Of a stretch of 64,000 bases of DNA, positions 24,097 to 32,875 are shown one piece after another. Below the pieces are notes generated by a model. That model was not told the origin of the DNA. It did no database searches and worked only from the letters and a program-made list of their open reading frames with translations. Source of the DNA: Amycolatopsis xylanica (GTDB lineage: Bacteria; Actinomycetota; Actinomycetes; Mycobacteriales; Pseudonocardiaceae). The stretch covers positions 446,754 to 510,753 of the forward strand of contig NZ_FNON01000006.1 in assembly GCF_900107045.1 (NCBI RefSeq), given 5' to 3'. A program made the position numbers and the translations under genes. Position 1 is the first letter of the stretch. Each line of letters starts with the position of its first letter.

Positions 24097-24627
24097 TCAG
24101 GGGCGCTTGGTCCAGCGGATGAGGCGGGCGCCGGTGGGGGCTAGGTCGGGTTCGGGGCCGATGAGGGTGAAGCCGCACCGCTTGGCCACGGCACCTGAGG
24201 CGGCGTTGGACTCCTCGTAGCGGTAGGCGACTTCGCGCAGGTCCAGCCCGCCGAAACCGAAGCGCAGCGCGGCTTCGAGCGCGACCGTGGCGACGCCTTT
24301 TCCGCGGGCGGCCGCGGAAACCCAGACCGCCGCTTCGGCGAGGCCCGCGTCCAGGTCCAGGTCCTTCAACCCGACCTCACCCAGCAAAGCGCCTGTCGTC
24401 GGCTCCGCGATGGCCCACGAGCAGCGCTCGTCGCCCGCCCACTGCGCGGTCCGCAGCGCGACGTACTCCGTCGCCTCGTCGAGCGTGCGCAGGCGGTAGT
24501 TCAGCACGTAGCGCCGGTGCACCGGGTCGGCGAAGCCCTCGATGAGCGCGGGGCGGTCGTCCATGAGCCGGTCCGCCCTGAGCTGCCGGAGGTAGTACGT
24601 GCCCGCGTTGATCTCGACCGGTTCCAC
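24097..24627 (-). CDS. GNAT family N-acetyltransferase (RimJ/RimL-like)
   Basis: The 176-residue protein has the acetyl-CoA fold: LLGEVGLKDLDLDAGLAEAAVWVSAAARGKGVATVALEAAL carries the R/Q-x-x-G-x-G/A loop, and the EVAYRYEESNAASGAVAKRCGF end is typical of RimJ/RimL enzymes that acetylate N-termini, antibiotics or small amines. The substrate cannot be predicted. It precedes, on the same strand, two DUF1707 genes that lie upstream. Confidence 0.88.
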   Translation of the reverse strand: MEPVEINAGTYYLRQLRADRLMDDRPALIEGFADPVHRRYVLNYRLRTLDEATEYVALRTAQWAGDERCSWAIAEPTTGALLGEVGLKDLDLDAGLAEAAVWVSAAARGKGVATVALEAALRFGFGGLDLREVAYRYEESNAASGAVAKRCGFTLIGPEPDLAPTGARLIRWTKRP

Positions 24628-24636
24628 GCAGCGACC

Positions 24637-25017
24637 TTAGCGGCGGCCGGGGCTGAGCAGGAGCACGACGACCGGGATCAGGAACACCACGAACCAGCCT
24701 GCGCCGCGGGTCAGCACGATGACCCCGATCGCCAGCACGGCCGCGATCGGCACCACGCCGACGTTCCTCCAGCGTGCGGGAGCCGCCGAGACGGGTTCGG
24801 CGACGGCGCCGCGGACCAGCACGCTCGGGCGCGGAGACGGCAGGTCGTCGAACAGGGGCTCCAGCTCGGCGACGGTCTTGGCCTGGGTGATCTTCGCGGA
24901 ACGGGTGCCGAACTCGTCGATGTCGAGACGCCCGGTGCGCACGTGCTCGCCAAGCACGTCCATGGCGTCCTGGCGCTCAGCGTCGCTGAGTCGCATCTTC
25001 GATCGGTCCGTGCTCAC
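24637..25017 (-). CDS. DUF1707 domain membrane protein
   Basis: The 126-residue protein starts with the DUF1707 pattern (RLSDAERQDAMDVLGEHVRTGRLDIDEFGTRSAKITQAKTVAELEPLFDDLP), a SHOCT-like helical module. It is followed by a linker and one or two membrane segments (VVPIAAVLAIGVIVL, WFVVFLIPVVVLLL). Function unknown in actinobacteria. The GTG start is 16 bases downstream of the stop of a paralogue, so both are in one unit. Confidence 0.85.
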   Translation of the reverse strand: MSTDRSKMRLSDAERQDAMDVLGEHVRTGRLDIDEFGTRSAKITQAKTVAELEPLFDDLPSPRPSVLVRGAVAEPVSAAPARWRNVGVVPIAAVLAIGVIVLTRGAGWFVVFLIPVVVLLLSPGRR

Positions 25018-25033
25018 GTCGAGATCCTAGGGT

Positions 25034-25588
25034 TCAGTGCCCCAGTTCCCTACGTCGCTCGCGGCGCTCGTCACGAAGCTCACCGCGCCGCTCGTGCCGG
25101 TCATGGCGGAGCTCACGGTGCCGGTCGCGCTGGCGCTTCTGGTCCTGCTCCCAGTCGGCGCCCCAGACCGCCTTGCCGAAGCCGGTCGCGGCCATCGGGA
25201 TGAAGAACGTCCACCACGCGCCGACGGTCACCGTCAGCACGATCGCCGCGACGAACAGCACCGGGATGATGCCCGCGACGAGCCGCTGGTTCAGCGGCCG
25301 GTCCGTCCACGCGATCGGCTGACCCGGCTGCGCGACGGGCTGGACGGCCGTCGCGGGCGGCGGCGCGGGTGCGGGCTGCTGGTCCCCCAGCCGCGGGTGC
25401 GGCTGGGGGAGATCCTCGAAGATCGCGGCGAGGTCGCCCCGCGTCTTGGCCGTGGTGACCTGAGCCGAGCGCTCGCCGTACTCGTCCAGGTCGATCCGGC
25501 CGACACTCATGTGTTCGCCCAGCGCCTGGAGTGCGGCCTCGCGTTCGGGGTCGCTGATGCGCAGCTGCGGCGACGGGACTTCGTTCAC
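25034..25588 (-). CDS. DUF1707 domain membrane protein, paralogue
   Basis: The 184-residue protein has the same N-terminal module (LRISDPEREAALQALGEHMSVGRIDLDEYGERSAQVTTAKTRGDLAAIFEDLP). A Pro-rich linker, two membrane segments and a highly charged C-terminal tail rich in Arg, Glu and His (from about residue 150) follow. The tail probably faces the cytoplasm. It lies in tandem with the smaller paralogue, and the pair looks like a local duplication. Function unknown. Confidence 0.85.
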   Translation of the reverse strand: MNEVPSPQLRISDPEREAALQALGEHMSVGRIDLDEYGERSAQVTTAKTRGDLAAIFEDLPQPHPRLGDQQPAPAPPPATAVQPVAQPGQPIAWTDRPLNQRLVAGIIPVLFVAAIVLTVTVGAWWTFFIPMAATGFGKAVWGADWEQDQKRQRDRHRELRHDRHERRGELRDERRERRRELGH

Positions 25589-25608
25589 CAGCTCAGTGTA
25601 GGAGCTTT

Positions 25609-27393
25609 TCAGTCCTTCAGTTCCAAAAGCACGGTCCCTTGGGTCACCGCGGCGCCGACTTCGACGGAGAGTCCGGTCACGGTGCCCGCTTTGTGTGCGG
25701 TGACCGGGTTTTCCATCTTCATCGCCTCGAGCACGACGACCAGTTCGCCCGCTTCGACCTGCTGGCCCTCTTCGACGGCGACCTTGACGATGGTGCCCTG
25801 CATCGGCGCGGCGACCGCGTCGCCGCTGACCGCGGCCTTGGTGCCGCCCGCGCGCTTGCGCGGCTTCGCCTTGACCGCCGAGCCGCCGCCGGAGCCTTCG
25901 ACGTTCAGCGTGCCGGGCAGCGAGACCTCGAGACGGCGTCCGCCGACCTCGACGACCACGTTCTGGCGCGGCGCCTCCTCTTCGGCGTCGGCCGAGCCGG
26001 TGGCGGTGAACGGCGGGATCTGGTTGTCGAACTCGGTCTCGATCCAGCGGGTGTGCACGCTGAACCCGTTCTCGTCACCGATGAACGCCGGGTCGTCGAC
26101 GATCGCGCGGTGGAACGGGATGACCGTCGCCATGCCCTCGGCGACGAGCTCGTCCAGCGCGCGGCGGCTGCGCTCCAGCGCGTTCTGCCGGTCGGAGCCG
26201 GTGACGATCAGCTTCGCGAGCATCGAGTCGAACTGGCCGCCGATGACCGTGCCGCTCTCGACACCGGAGTCGACGCGCACGCCGGGCCCGGACGGCGCGA
26301 CCCACTTCGTCACGGTGCCGGGTGCGGGCAGGAAGCCGCGGCCAGCGTCCTCGCCGTTGATGCGGAACTCGATCGAGTGGCCGCGCGGCTCGGGATCTTC
26401 GGTATAGGTCAGCTTTTCGCCGCGCGCGATGCGGAACATCTCGCGCACGAGGTCGATTCCCGTGGTCTCCTCGGAAACCGGGTGTTCCACTTGCAGCCGG
26501 GTGTTCACCTCGAGGAAGGAGATCGTGCCGTCGACGGCGACGAGGTATTCGACCGTGCCTGCGCCGTAGTAACCCGCCTCCTTGCAAATCGCCTTGGCGG
26601 AGGAGTGAATCCGCTCGCGCTGCTCGGCCGTGAGGAACGGCGCCGGTGCTTCTTCGACGAGTTTCTGGTGGCGGCGCTGCAAAGAACAGTCGCGGGTGCC
26701 GACGACGATGACGTTTCCGTGCTGGTCCGCGACGACCTGTGCTTCGACGTGGCGCGGCTTGTCGAGATAGCGCTCGACGAAGCATTCACCGCGGCCGAAC
26801 GCGGCGACGGCCTCGCGCACGGCGGATTCGAACAGCTCGGGGATTTCTTCCTTGGTGCGCGCCACTTTCAGGCCGCGCCCGCCGCCGCCGAACGCGGCCT
26901 TGATGGCGACCGGGAGCCCGTGCTCCTCGGCGAAGGCGATGATCTCGTCCGGCCCGTTGACCGGATCCTTGGTGCCGGGCACCAGCGGCGCGCCCGCGCG
27001 CAGCGCGATGTGCCGCGCGGTGACCTTGTCGCCGAGGTCGCGAATGGACTGCGGGCTCGGGCCTATCCAGGTGATGCCCGCGTCGATGACGGCCTGCGCG
27101 AAGTCCGCGTTTTCGGAGAGGAAGCCGTAGCCGGGGTGCAGCGCGTCGGCGCCGGAGCGCTTGGCGGCGTCGAGGATCTTGTCGAAGACGAGGTAGCTCT
27201 CGGCGGCGGTCGTGCCGCCCAGCGCGAAGGCCTCGTCGGCGAGCCGGACGTGTGGCGCGTCGCGGTCGGGGTCCGCGTACACGGCGACGCTGCCGAGGCC
27301 CGCGTCCTTCGCGGCCCTGATGACCCGGATCGCGATCTCGCCGCGGTTGGCGACGAGCACCTTGGTCACCGGTCCGCCTACCTGCTCGCTCAC
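25609..27393 (-). CDS. accA: Acetyl-/propionyl-CoA carboxylase alpha subunit (biotin carboxylase plus biotin carrier)
   Basis: The 594-residue protein joins a biotin carboxylase domain (KVLVANRGEIAIRVIRAAKD; ATP-grasp loop GGGGRGLKVA; HVEAQV) to a C-terminal biotinyl domain with EAMKMENPV, whose Lys is biotinylated by BirA. It carboxylates biotin with bicarbonate and ATP and hands the carboxyl to AccD. It corresponds to AccA3-type subunits of actinobacteria. GTG 27393 is chosen because of AGGAGG seven bases upstream. The partner genes accE, accD and birA are further along in the window. Confidence 0.95.
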   Translation of the reverse strand: MSEQVGGPVTKVLVANRGEIAIRVIRAAKDAGLGSVAVYADPDRDAPHVRLADEAFALGGTTAAESYLVFDKILDAAKRSGADALHPGYGFLSENADFAQAVIDAGITWIGPSPQSIRDLGDKVTARHIALRAGAPLVPGTKDPVNGPDEIIAFAEEHGLPVAIKAAFGGGGRGLKVARTKEEIPELFESAVREAVAAFGRGECFVERYLDKPRHVEAQVVADQHGNVIVVGTRDCSLQRRHQKLVEEAPAPFLTAEQRERIHSSAKAICKEAGYYGAGTVEYLVAVDGTISFLEVNTRLQVEHPVSEETTGIDLVREMFRIARGEKLTYTEDPEPRGHSIEFRINGEDAGRGFLPAPGTVTKWVAPSGPGVRVDSGVESGTVIGGQFDSMLAKLIVTGSDRQNALERSRRALDELVAEGMATVIPFHRAIVDDPAFIGDENGFSVHTRWIETEFDNQIPPFTATGSADAEEEAPRQNVVVEVGGRRLEVSLPGTLNVEGSGGGSAVKAKPRKRAGGTKAAVSGDAVAAPMQGTIVKVAVEEGQQVEAGELVVVLEAMKMENPVTAHKAGTVTGLSVEVGAAVTQGTVLLELKD

Positions 27394-27502
27394 GCCGTTC
27401 CTCCTCGAGTCGTCACCGCTGACCGCCAGCACTTTACCGATGAGTAGCCCTCATTGGAGTGAGAGACAGACCACCCGGCCGTCCCTGTATAGCAGGGGCT
27501 TC

Positions 27503-27784
27503 CTAGTGGCGGAGTCCTTCAGGAAGCGGTGAATCCAGCATGATGAGGTCATAGTGCTGACGCGCGTGGAGTTTCGGTAGATGCTCGGTGGACACGCGGA
27601 CCCAGTGCTGGTTCTCGCCGCAGCATTCGACCAGCTGATCGAGCGTGGAAAACGCGACCAGTGCGATGCTGCCGTCCGGGGTGTTGCGCAGCTCGATCGA
27701 CGCTTCGGCCGAGGTGCCAGCTTCGCCGGGAACGGGCGTGCCGGTCGGCAGGAACAGGACTGGGGGAAGGCTGGGGTTCGTCAC
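27503..27784 (-). CDS. SAV_915-like / SseB-like small protein
   Basis: A protein of about 93 residues reads PSLPPVLFLPTGTP...ASIELRNTPDGSIALVAFSTLDQLVECCGENQHWVRVS. The pattern recalls small actinobacterial SAV_915-type proteins related to the SseB N-terminal fold. No ribosome site is clear; GTG 27784 is a compromise with GTG 27805 as an alternative. It is the gene just upstream of accA on the same strand. Function unknown. Confidence 0.6.
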   Translation of the reverse strand: MTNPSLPPVLFLPTGTPVPGEAGTSAEASIELRNTPDGSIALVAFSTLDQLVECCGENQHWVRVSTEHLPKLHARQHYDLIMLDSPLPEGLRH

Positions 27785-27834
27785 ACTGACAACATAGACG
27801 TGCACGCTGAGCGAGATCGCTTACGCTCTGGTTC

Positions 27835-28560
27835 ATGGAGAAACTCGGGTCGCGTGCGCCCCGCTCGGTGCTGGTCACCGCGGCGGTCGCGATGGTGGTG
27901 GTCGTCGGCACGCTCGTCGCCGTCGTCGCACTGCGCCCGCGCGCCGACCAGGCGGAGCCCGCGTCGCCGAGCGCGGGGCCGAGGCTGACCGGCACCGCCG
28001 ACCCGACCGTGTGCGGGCAGGCGCCGTGCCAGACCATCGCCACGCAGGTGGTCAACGGCGGGAAGGTGACGTTGCTGGCAGGCCCGGACAGCGGCGTGGC
28101 GAGACTCGACGTCGACGTGCCGCCGTCGGACACGATCGTCGACCTCACGATCACCGAGCAGGGCGTGAAGCTCAGCCAGGATTCGCTGCGCTGCCTCGGC
28201 GGCGCGGTCCCCGCGTGTCTCGTGCGCGGGCCGGTGACCGGCGGCCAGATAGGCGAAGTGGTGGCGAACCGCGGCTCGAACTGGGAGATCGCGAGCCAGG
28301 CGTACCTGTCGGACGCGAACTACATCGGGCTGGCCGACGTGTCGGGCAGCGAAGCGCCCGAGGTGACGGTGGTCCGCCACGACTGCCCGACCGTCGCGCA
28401 GGACACCCCGAAATGCGCGGCCGCGCCCGTGGTGGCGGAGGTGTTCGACCTGGGCGGCCGCTCGATCGGCTGCACCAAGCGCAGATACACCTCACCCTCC
28501 CAAATGCGCGGCTACCCCACGATCCGGCTGTCCACTTCGGACCTAGGCTCCTGCAGCTAA
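27835..28560 (+). CDS. Membrane-anchored exported protein, unknown family
   Basis: The 241-residue protein has one N-terminal membrane helix (SVLVTAAVAMVVVVGTLVAVVAL) and an extracellular part with several Cys (CGQAPC, SLRCLGGAVPACL, HDCPTV, TPKCAAA, IGCTK, GSCS), probably paired as disulfides. I recognise no domain. It is divergent from the SAV_915-like gene, and repeat B2 follows its stop by three bases. Confidence 0.65.
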   Translation: MEKLGSRAPRSVLVTAAVAMVVVVGTLVAVVALRPRADQAEPASPSAGPRLTGTADPTVCGQAPCQTIATQVVNGGKVTLLAGPDSGVARLDVDVPPSDTIVDLTITEQGVKLSQDSLRCLGGAVPACLVRGPVTGGQIGEVVANRGSNWEIASQAYLSDANYIGLADVSGSEAPEVTVVRHDCPTVAQDTPKCAAAPVVAEVFDLGGRSIGCTKRRYTSPSQMRGYPTIRLSTSDLGSCS

Positions 28561-28563
28561 AAA

Positions 28564-28650
28564 AATCCCAATGTGGCATTGGTCAGTTTTCAGCACGCCA
28601 ATGTGGCTTTCGTCAGACGGAATCTGACGAAAGCCACATTGGGATTTTTT
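28564..28650. terminator. Repeat family B, copy B2 (AATGTGG variant) acting as terminator
   Basis: CCAATGTGGCTTTCGTCAGA (28598-28617) faces its exact inverse at 28623-28642, followed by GATTTTTTC; a third, diverged unit is at 28567-28586. It sits between convergent genes. The variant replaces CGAAAG by CAATG at one end but keeps the CTTTCGTCAG half. Confidence 0.85.
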
Positions 28651-28658
28651 CAGCTGGG

Positions 28659-30005
28659 TCAGGCGGGGGCCGGGACGGCGCGGGTGCCTGGGTCGGTGGA
28701 GCGGGGGGTGTCGGTCGGCGCGTTGAGGATCTCGTCGTCGAGGAGGCCTTCGCTGCGGGCGACGATGGTCGGGACGACGATCTGGCCTGCCACGTTGGTG
28801 GCCGTGCGGATCATGTCCATGATCGGGTTGACCGAGTAGATCAGCGCGATGCCGACCGCGACCTGCTTGGCGTCGAGGCCGATCACCGAGGTGGTCAGGG
28901 TGAGCGCGGTCAGCCAGCCGGTGGTGCCCGCGGTGGCCAGCGCGCCGACCACGGCGACCACGATGATCAGCAGGTACTGCCCGATGTTGAGCGACACACC
29001 CGAGATGTTCGCGATGAAGATCGCGCCGATGGCGGGGAAAACGGCCGCGCAACCGTCCATTTTGGTCGCACTGCCGAGCGGCGTGGCGAACGAGGCGTAG
29101 CCGGGGTCGACGCCCAGGTTCACCGCGGACTGCCGGGTCAGCGGCAGCGTCGCGGCGGAGGACTGCGACGCGAACGCGAACTGGATCGCGGTGCCCGCCT
29201 TCGCGAAGAACTTGAGCGGGTTCACCTTCGCCACGAACTGCAGCAGGATCGGGTAGACCACGAACAGCACCAGCAAGCAGCCGACGTACACCGCGACCGT
29301 GGCCGACAGCAGGGGCTTGAACAGCGCGTCGCCGTAGTTCGCGACCGCCGCGCCGATCAGGCCGATGATGCCGATCGGGGCGAGCCGGACGACCCAGCCG
29401 AGGTAGCGCTGGATGATCTCGAAGGCGCTGGTGGTGAAGTCGACGAACGTCTTCGCCTTGTCGCCGAGGCTGTACGCGGCCGCGCCGATGATCACGGCGA
29501 GGAACAGCACCTGCAGCGTCTCGCCCTCCGAGAAAGCGGTGAAGAAGTTCTTCGGGATCAGGCCGTCGATGAACGCGTCCCACGAACCCCAGTGCGCCTG
29601 GCTCTTCGCGGCTTTTTCGGCGTTCTTGGCGGTGGCCGCGACACCGGCGCCGAGTCCGCCGCTGCCGGGGTTGGCGATCAGCCCGACGACGATCCCGATG
29701 ACCGACGCGATGAACGAGGTGATGGCGAACCAGAGGAAGGTCTTGCCGCCCAGCCTGGCCGCGGTACGGCCGCCGCCGAGGCCGCGCAGGCTGTTGATGC
29801 CGACGACGATCGCCGTGAAGACCAGCGGGATCACCGCGATCTGCAGCAGCGTGGTGAACACGTCGCCGATGCGGCTCAGCGTCTCGGTCAGCCCGTCCGC
29901 GCCGGTGCTGCGGGCGAGTACGCCGAGTAGGGCGCCGACGACGAGTGAGCCGAGTACGACTCCGGCGAACACCTTGGGTTTGGTGTAGGTCCGTATGAAG
30001 GACAC
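28659..30005 (-). CDS. Dicarboxylate/amino acid:cation symporter (DAACS family)
   Basis: The 448-residue protein has about eight membrane helices, two re-entrant loops and the family motifs: QSSAATLPLT serine-rich loop, DGCAAVFPAIGAIFIAN, and NPIMDMIRTATNVAGQ in helix 8. It takes up C4-dicarboxylates or glutamate/aspartate with Na+ or H+; which of these cannot be read from sequence. The GTG start has GGAG upstream. It appears to be a single-gene unit ending in repeat B2. Confidence 0.92.
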   Translation of the reverse strand: MSFIRTYTKPKVFAGVVLGSLVVGALLGVLARSTGADGLTETLSRIGDVFTTLLQIAVIPLVFTAIVVGINSLRGLGGGRTAARLGGKTFLWFAITSFIASVIGIVVGLIANPGSGGLGAGVAATAKNAEKAAKSQAHWGSWDAFIDGLIPKNFFTAFSEGETLQVLFLAVIIGAAAYSLGDKAKTFVDFTTSAFEIIQRYLGWVVRLAPIGIIGLIGAAVANYGDALFKPLLSATVAVYVGCLLVLFVVYPILLQFVAKVNPLKFFAKAGTAIQFAFASQSSAATLPLTRQSAVNLGVDPGYASFATPLGSATKMDGCAAVFPAIGAIFIANISGVSLNIGQYLLIIVVAVVGALATAGTTGWLTALTLTTSVIGLDAKQVAVGIALIYSVNPIMDMIRTATNVAGQIVVPTIVARSEGLLDDEILNAPTDTPRSTDPGTRAVPAPA

Positions 30006-30105
30006 GAGGCCGCTCCGGTGATTGAAAGTTTCCTGTAGAGCCGGACGTGAAGAACGTTCGGCGTTGCGGGACTCTTCCGGATCACCCGATCGTGTGGGAG
30101 GGCTC

Positions 30106-30735
30106 TCAGGATGTGGGAGAACGCCACAGGTCGACGACGCTCACGCCGACCTCGGCGAGCAGCTTCCGGGTCAGCGGCAGGCTGATCCCGATCACACTCG
30201 ACGGGTCGCCGTCGATGCCTTCGACGAACCAGCCGCCCATCCCGTCCAGCGTGAAGGAACCGGCGACCACGAGCGGCTCGCCGGTCGCGATGTAGGCGTC
30301 GAGTTCGGCGGGACTCGGGTCGGCGAACCGCACGGTCGTGGTGTGGCTGCCGGAGGTCTCCTTGGACCGTTCGCCGCCGTCGAGGCGGATGATCGCGTGG
30401 CCGGTCAGCAATTCACCGGATCGGCCGGCCATTTCGGCCCAGCGGGCTCGCGCGACCTCCGGCGTGCCCGGTTTCCCGACCAGCGCGCCGCCGATCGAGA
30501 GCATCGAGTCGCACGCGACGATCACGGCGTCGGAGTGGGTGCCGCGCACGGTTTCGACCACCGCTTCGGCCTTCGCCATGGCGAGCGCGGTGACCGTCTC
30601 GGCGGGCGTCGGGTCGGTCAGCGCCGCGGCGATCGCGTCTTCGTCGACGCCGGAGACCACGACGCTCGGGTCGATCCCGGCCGCGCGGAGCACGGCGAGC
30701 CTGGCGGGGGACTGGGAAGCGAGAACGAAGCGCAC
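30106..30735 (-). CDS. maf: Maf-like nucleoside triphosphate pyrophosphatase
   Basis: The 209-residue protein begins FVLASQSPARLAVLRAAGI and contains CDSMLSIGGALVGKPG and GSFTLDGMGGWFVEGIDGDPSSVIGISLP, all Maf signatures. Maf proteins hydrolyse non-canonical or modified NTPs and are linked to septum control. GTG 30735 is taken as the start because the family begins at once with this strand; no strong ribosome site is visible. Its place between accA and accE-accD matches the mycobacterial order. Confidence 0.92.
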   Translation of the reverse strand: MRFVLASQSPARLAVLRAAGIDPSVVVSGVDEDAIAAALTDPTPAETVTALAMAKAEAVVETVRGTHSDAVIVACDSMLSIGGALVGKPGTPEVARARWAEMAGRSGELLTGHAIIRLDGGERSKETSGSHTTTVRFADPSPAELDAYIATGEPLVVAGSFTLDGMGGWFVEGIDGDPSSVIGISLPLTRKLLAEVGVSVVDLWRSPTS

Positions 30736-30894
30736 ACGCAGAAGGTAGCCGAGGCGATCCGGTGATTCATTCACCGGATGACGAGCGGTCCCGCTCATCG
30801 GTGCCGTTACTTAATCGTGACTAACATCACTCGACCGTGGGGTTAGTTTGTTGTGACGCGCAACATATCCGTTTTAGGTACTTCGGAGGAACCA

Positions 30895-32751
30895 ATGTCG
30901 CCCCGCCTCCGCGTCAGACGGTCTGTTCGGACGACGCACACCGCTGTGCTCGCCGGTGTTCTCCTCACCGGCACGGTCTTGGCTCCCGCCGCGTCGGCGA
31001 GCTACGGGCCCCTCTACAAGAACCCGCATCTCCCGGTTTCCGTGCGAGTCAACGATTTGCTGAAGCGGATGAGCCTGGACGACAAGATCGGGCAGATGGT
31101 GCAGGCCGAGCGCGGCGCGGTCACCCCCGCTCAGGCCGCCGACCTCAAGCTCGGCTCGATCCTCTCCGGCGGCGGCTCGGTGCCGGCGTCCAACACCCCG
31201 ACCGGCTGGGCCGACATGGTCGACGCCTACCAGAAGGCGGCCGTCGGCACCCAGCTCGGCATCCCGACGATCTACGGCGTCGATGCCGTGCACGGGCACA
31301 ACAACGTATACGGCGCAACGATTTTCCCGCACAACATCGGGCTCGGCGCCACCGGCGACCCGGACCTGGTCGAGCGGATCGGCCGTGCCACCGCCGAAGA
31401 GGTCGCGGGCACCGGGCCGCAGTGGGACTTCGCCCCGTGCCTGTGCGTCGCGCGGGACGACCGCTGGGGCCGCACCTACGAATCGTTCGGCGAGCACCCC
31501 GACGACGCCGTCGACAACTCGTCCGCCATCACCGGCCTGCAGGGACGGCGTTTGGGCGAGCGCAAGGGATCCGTGCTCGCCACCGCCAAGCACTTCATCG
31601 GTGACGGCGGCACGCTCGACGGTGTCGACCAGGGCAACACGGTGATCAGCGAAGCCGAGCTGCGCAAGATCCACCTGCCGCCGTTCAAGGCCGCCATCAA
31701 ACGCGGCGTCGGCTCGGTGATGATCTCGTTCTCCAGCTTCCAGGGCACACGCATGCACGCCCAGCAGTACCTGATCACCGACGTGCTGAAGAAGGAACTG
31801 CGGTTCGACGGCTTCGTGATCTCGGACTACAACGCGATCAACCAGATCGACGGCCAGGAAGGCTTCACGCACGACGAGGTGCGGCTCTCGGTCAACGCGG
31901 GCATCGACATGTTCATGGTCCCCTGGGACGCGCCGCAGTTCATCACCTTCCTCAAGGACGAGGTCGCCGCCGGGCACGTCACGCTCGACCGGATCAACGA
32001 CGCGAACAAGCGGATCCTCGCGAAGAAGTTCGAACTCGGCCTGTTCGAGCACCCCTACACCGACCGGTCGTTCCAGAAGACGTTTGGCAGCAAGGAACAT
32101 CGGGACCTCGCCCGCGAGGCGGTCCGCGAATCCCAGGTGCTGCTCAAGAACGACGGCGTGCTGCCGCTGGACAAGAAGAACAACAAGATCTTCGTCGCGG
32201 GCAAGAACGCCAACGACATCGGCAACCAGAGCGGCGGCTGGACGCTGACCTGGCAAGGCCAGAGCGGCCCGGTCATCCCGGGCACGACCATCCTCGACGG
32301 CATCAAGTCCGGGGCCGGGAAGGGAACCACGGTGACCTATGACCGTGCGGGTAACGGAATCGACGCCAGTTACAAGGTCGCGGTCGCCGTGGTGGGCGAA
32401 ACGCCTTACGCCGAAGGACAAGGCGACCGGCCCAAGGGTCTCGGCCTCGACGCCGAGGACCTCGCCACCATCGCCAAGCTGAAGGCGACCGGTGTGCCGG
32501 TGGTGGTCGTGCTGGTGTCCGGACGGCCGCTGGACATCGCAGAGCAACTGCCCGGGTTCAACGGTCTCGTCGAGGCCTGGCTGCCGGGCAGTGAAGGCGC
32601 GGGCGTCTCGGACGTGCTGTTCGGCGACCACAAGCCGACCGGCAAGCTGACGGTCAGCTGGCCGTCCAGCTTCGCGCAGGAGCCCATCAATGTCGGAGAC
32701 GGAAAGAAGGCGCTCTTCCCGTACGGCTACGGGCTCACCTACCGCCGCTGA
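30895..32751 (+). CDS. Secreted glycoside hydrolase family 3 (beta-glucosidase-like)
   Basis: The 618-residue precursor has a signal peptide with RR (residues 8-35, cleavage near ASASY), a GH3 N-terminal barrel (RMSLDDKIGQMVQAERG; KHFIGDGGTLDGVDQGNT) and the nucleophile Asp in GFVISDYNAI. The GH3 C-terminal domain contains the ExxPYAEGQGD acid/base-like loop. It should release glucose or related sugars from beta-glucans outside the cell. GGAGGAACCA precedes the ATG. It lies inside the otherwise conserved maf-accE interval, so it is probably an insertion. Confidence 0.93.
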   Translation: MSPRLRVRRSVRTTHTAVLAGVLLTGTVLAPAASASYGPLYKNPHLPVSVRVNDLLKRMSLDDKIGQMVQAERGAVTPAQAADLKLGSILSGGGSVPASNTPTGWADMVDAYQKAAVGTQLGIPTIYGVDAVHGHNNVYGATIFPHNIGLGATGDPDLVERIGRATAEEVAGTGPQWDFAPCLCVARDDRWGRTYESFGEHPDDAVDNSSAITGLQGRRLGERKGSVLATAKHFIGDGGTLDGVDQGNTVISEAELRKIHLPPFKAAIKRGVGSVMISFSSFQGTRMHAQQYLITDVLKKELRFDGFVISDYNAINQIDGQEGFTHDEVRLSVNAGIDMFMVPWDAPQFITFLKDEVAAGHVTLDRINDANKRILAKKFELGLFEHPYTDRSFQKTFGSKEHRDLAREAVRESQVLLKNDGVLPLDKKNNKIFVAGKNANDIGNQSGGWTLTWQGQSGPVIPGTTILDGIKSGAGKGTTVTYDRAGNGIDASYKVAVAVVGETPYAEGQGDRPKGLGLDAEDLATIAKLKATGVPVVVVLVSGRPLDIAEQLPGFNGLVEAWLPGSEGAGVSDVLFGDHKPTGKLTVSWPSSFAQEPINVGDGKKALFPYGYGLTYRR

Positions 32752-32767
32752 TCTCTCTCCCGCGGCA

Positions 32768-32816
32768 GAAGGGCTTCTCCCATCCGGATCCCGCTCCTGG
32801 ATGGGAGAAGCCCTTC
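32768..32816. terminator. Perfect 18-bp inverted repeat after the GH3 gene
   Basis: GAAGGGCTTCTCCCATCC (32768-32785) and its inverse (32799-32816) can form a long hairpin. There is no T-run, and it is followed by repeat C1. Confidence 0.7.
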
Positions 32817-32824
32817 ACTCTTGG

Positions 32825-32870
32825 GTCGTGAGTGTTGCGGCCGGTTCTAACCGGCGAAAACACTCACGAC
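32825..32870. repeat. Repeat family C, short copy C1
   Basis: GTCGTGAGTGTT at the left and AACACTCACGAC at the right enclose GCCGGTTCTAACCGGC, making a nested palindrome of 46 bases followed by CTCTTTT. It lies between GH3 and the convergent MFS gene, 5 bases before the MFS stop. The ends match those of the 203-bp element C2. Confidence 0.82.
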
Positions 32871-32875
32871 CTCTT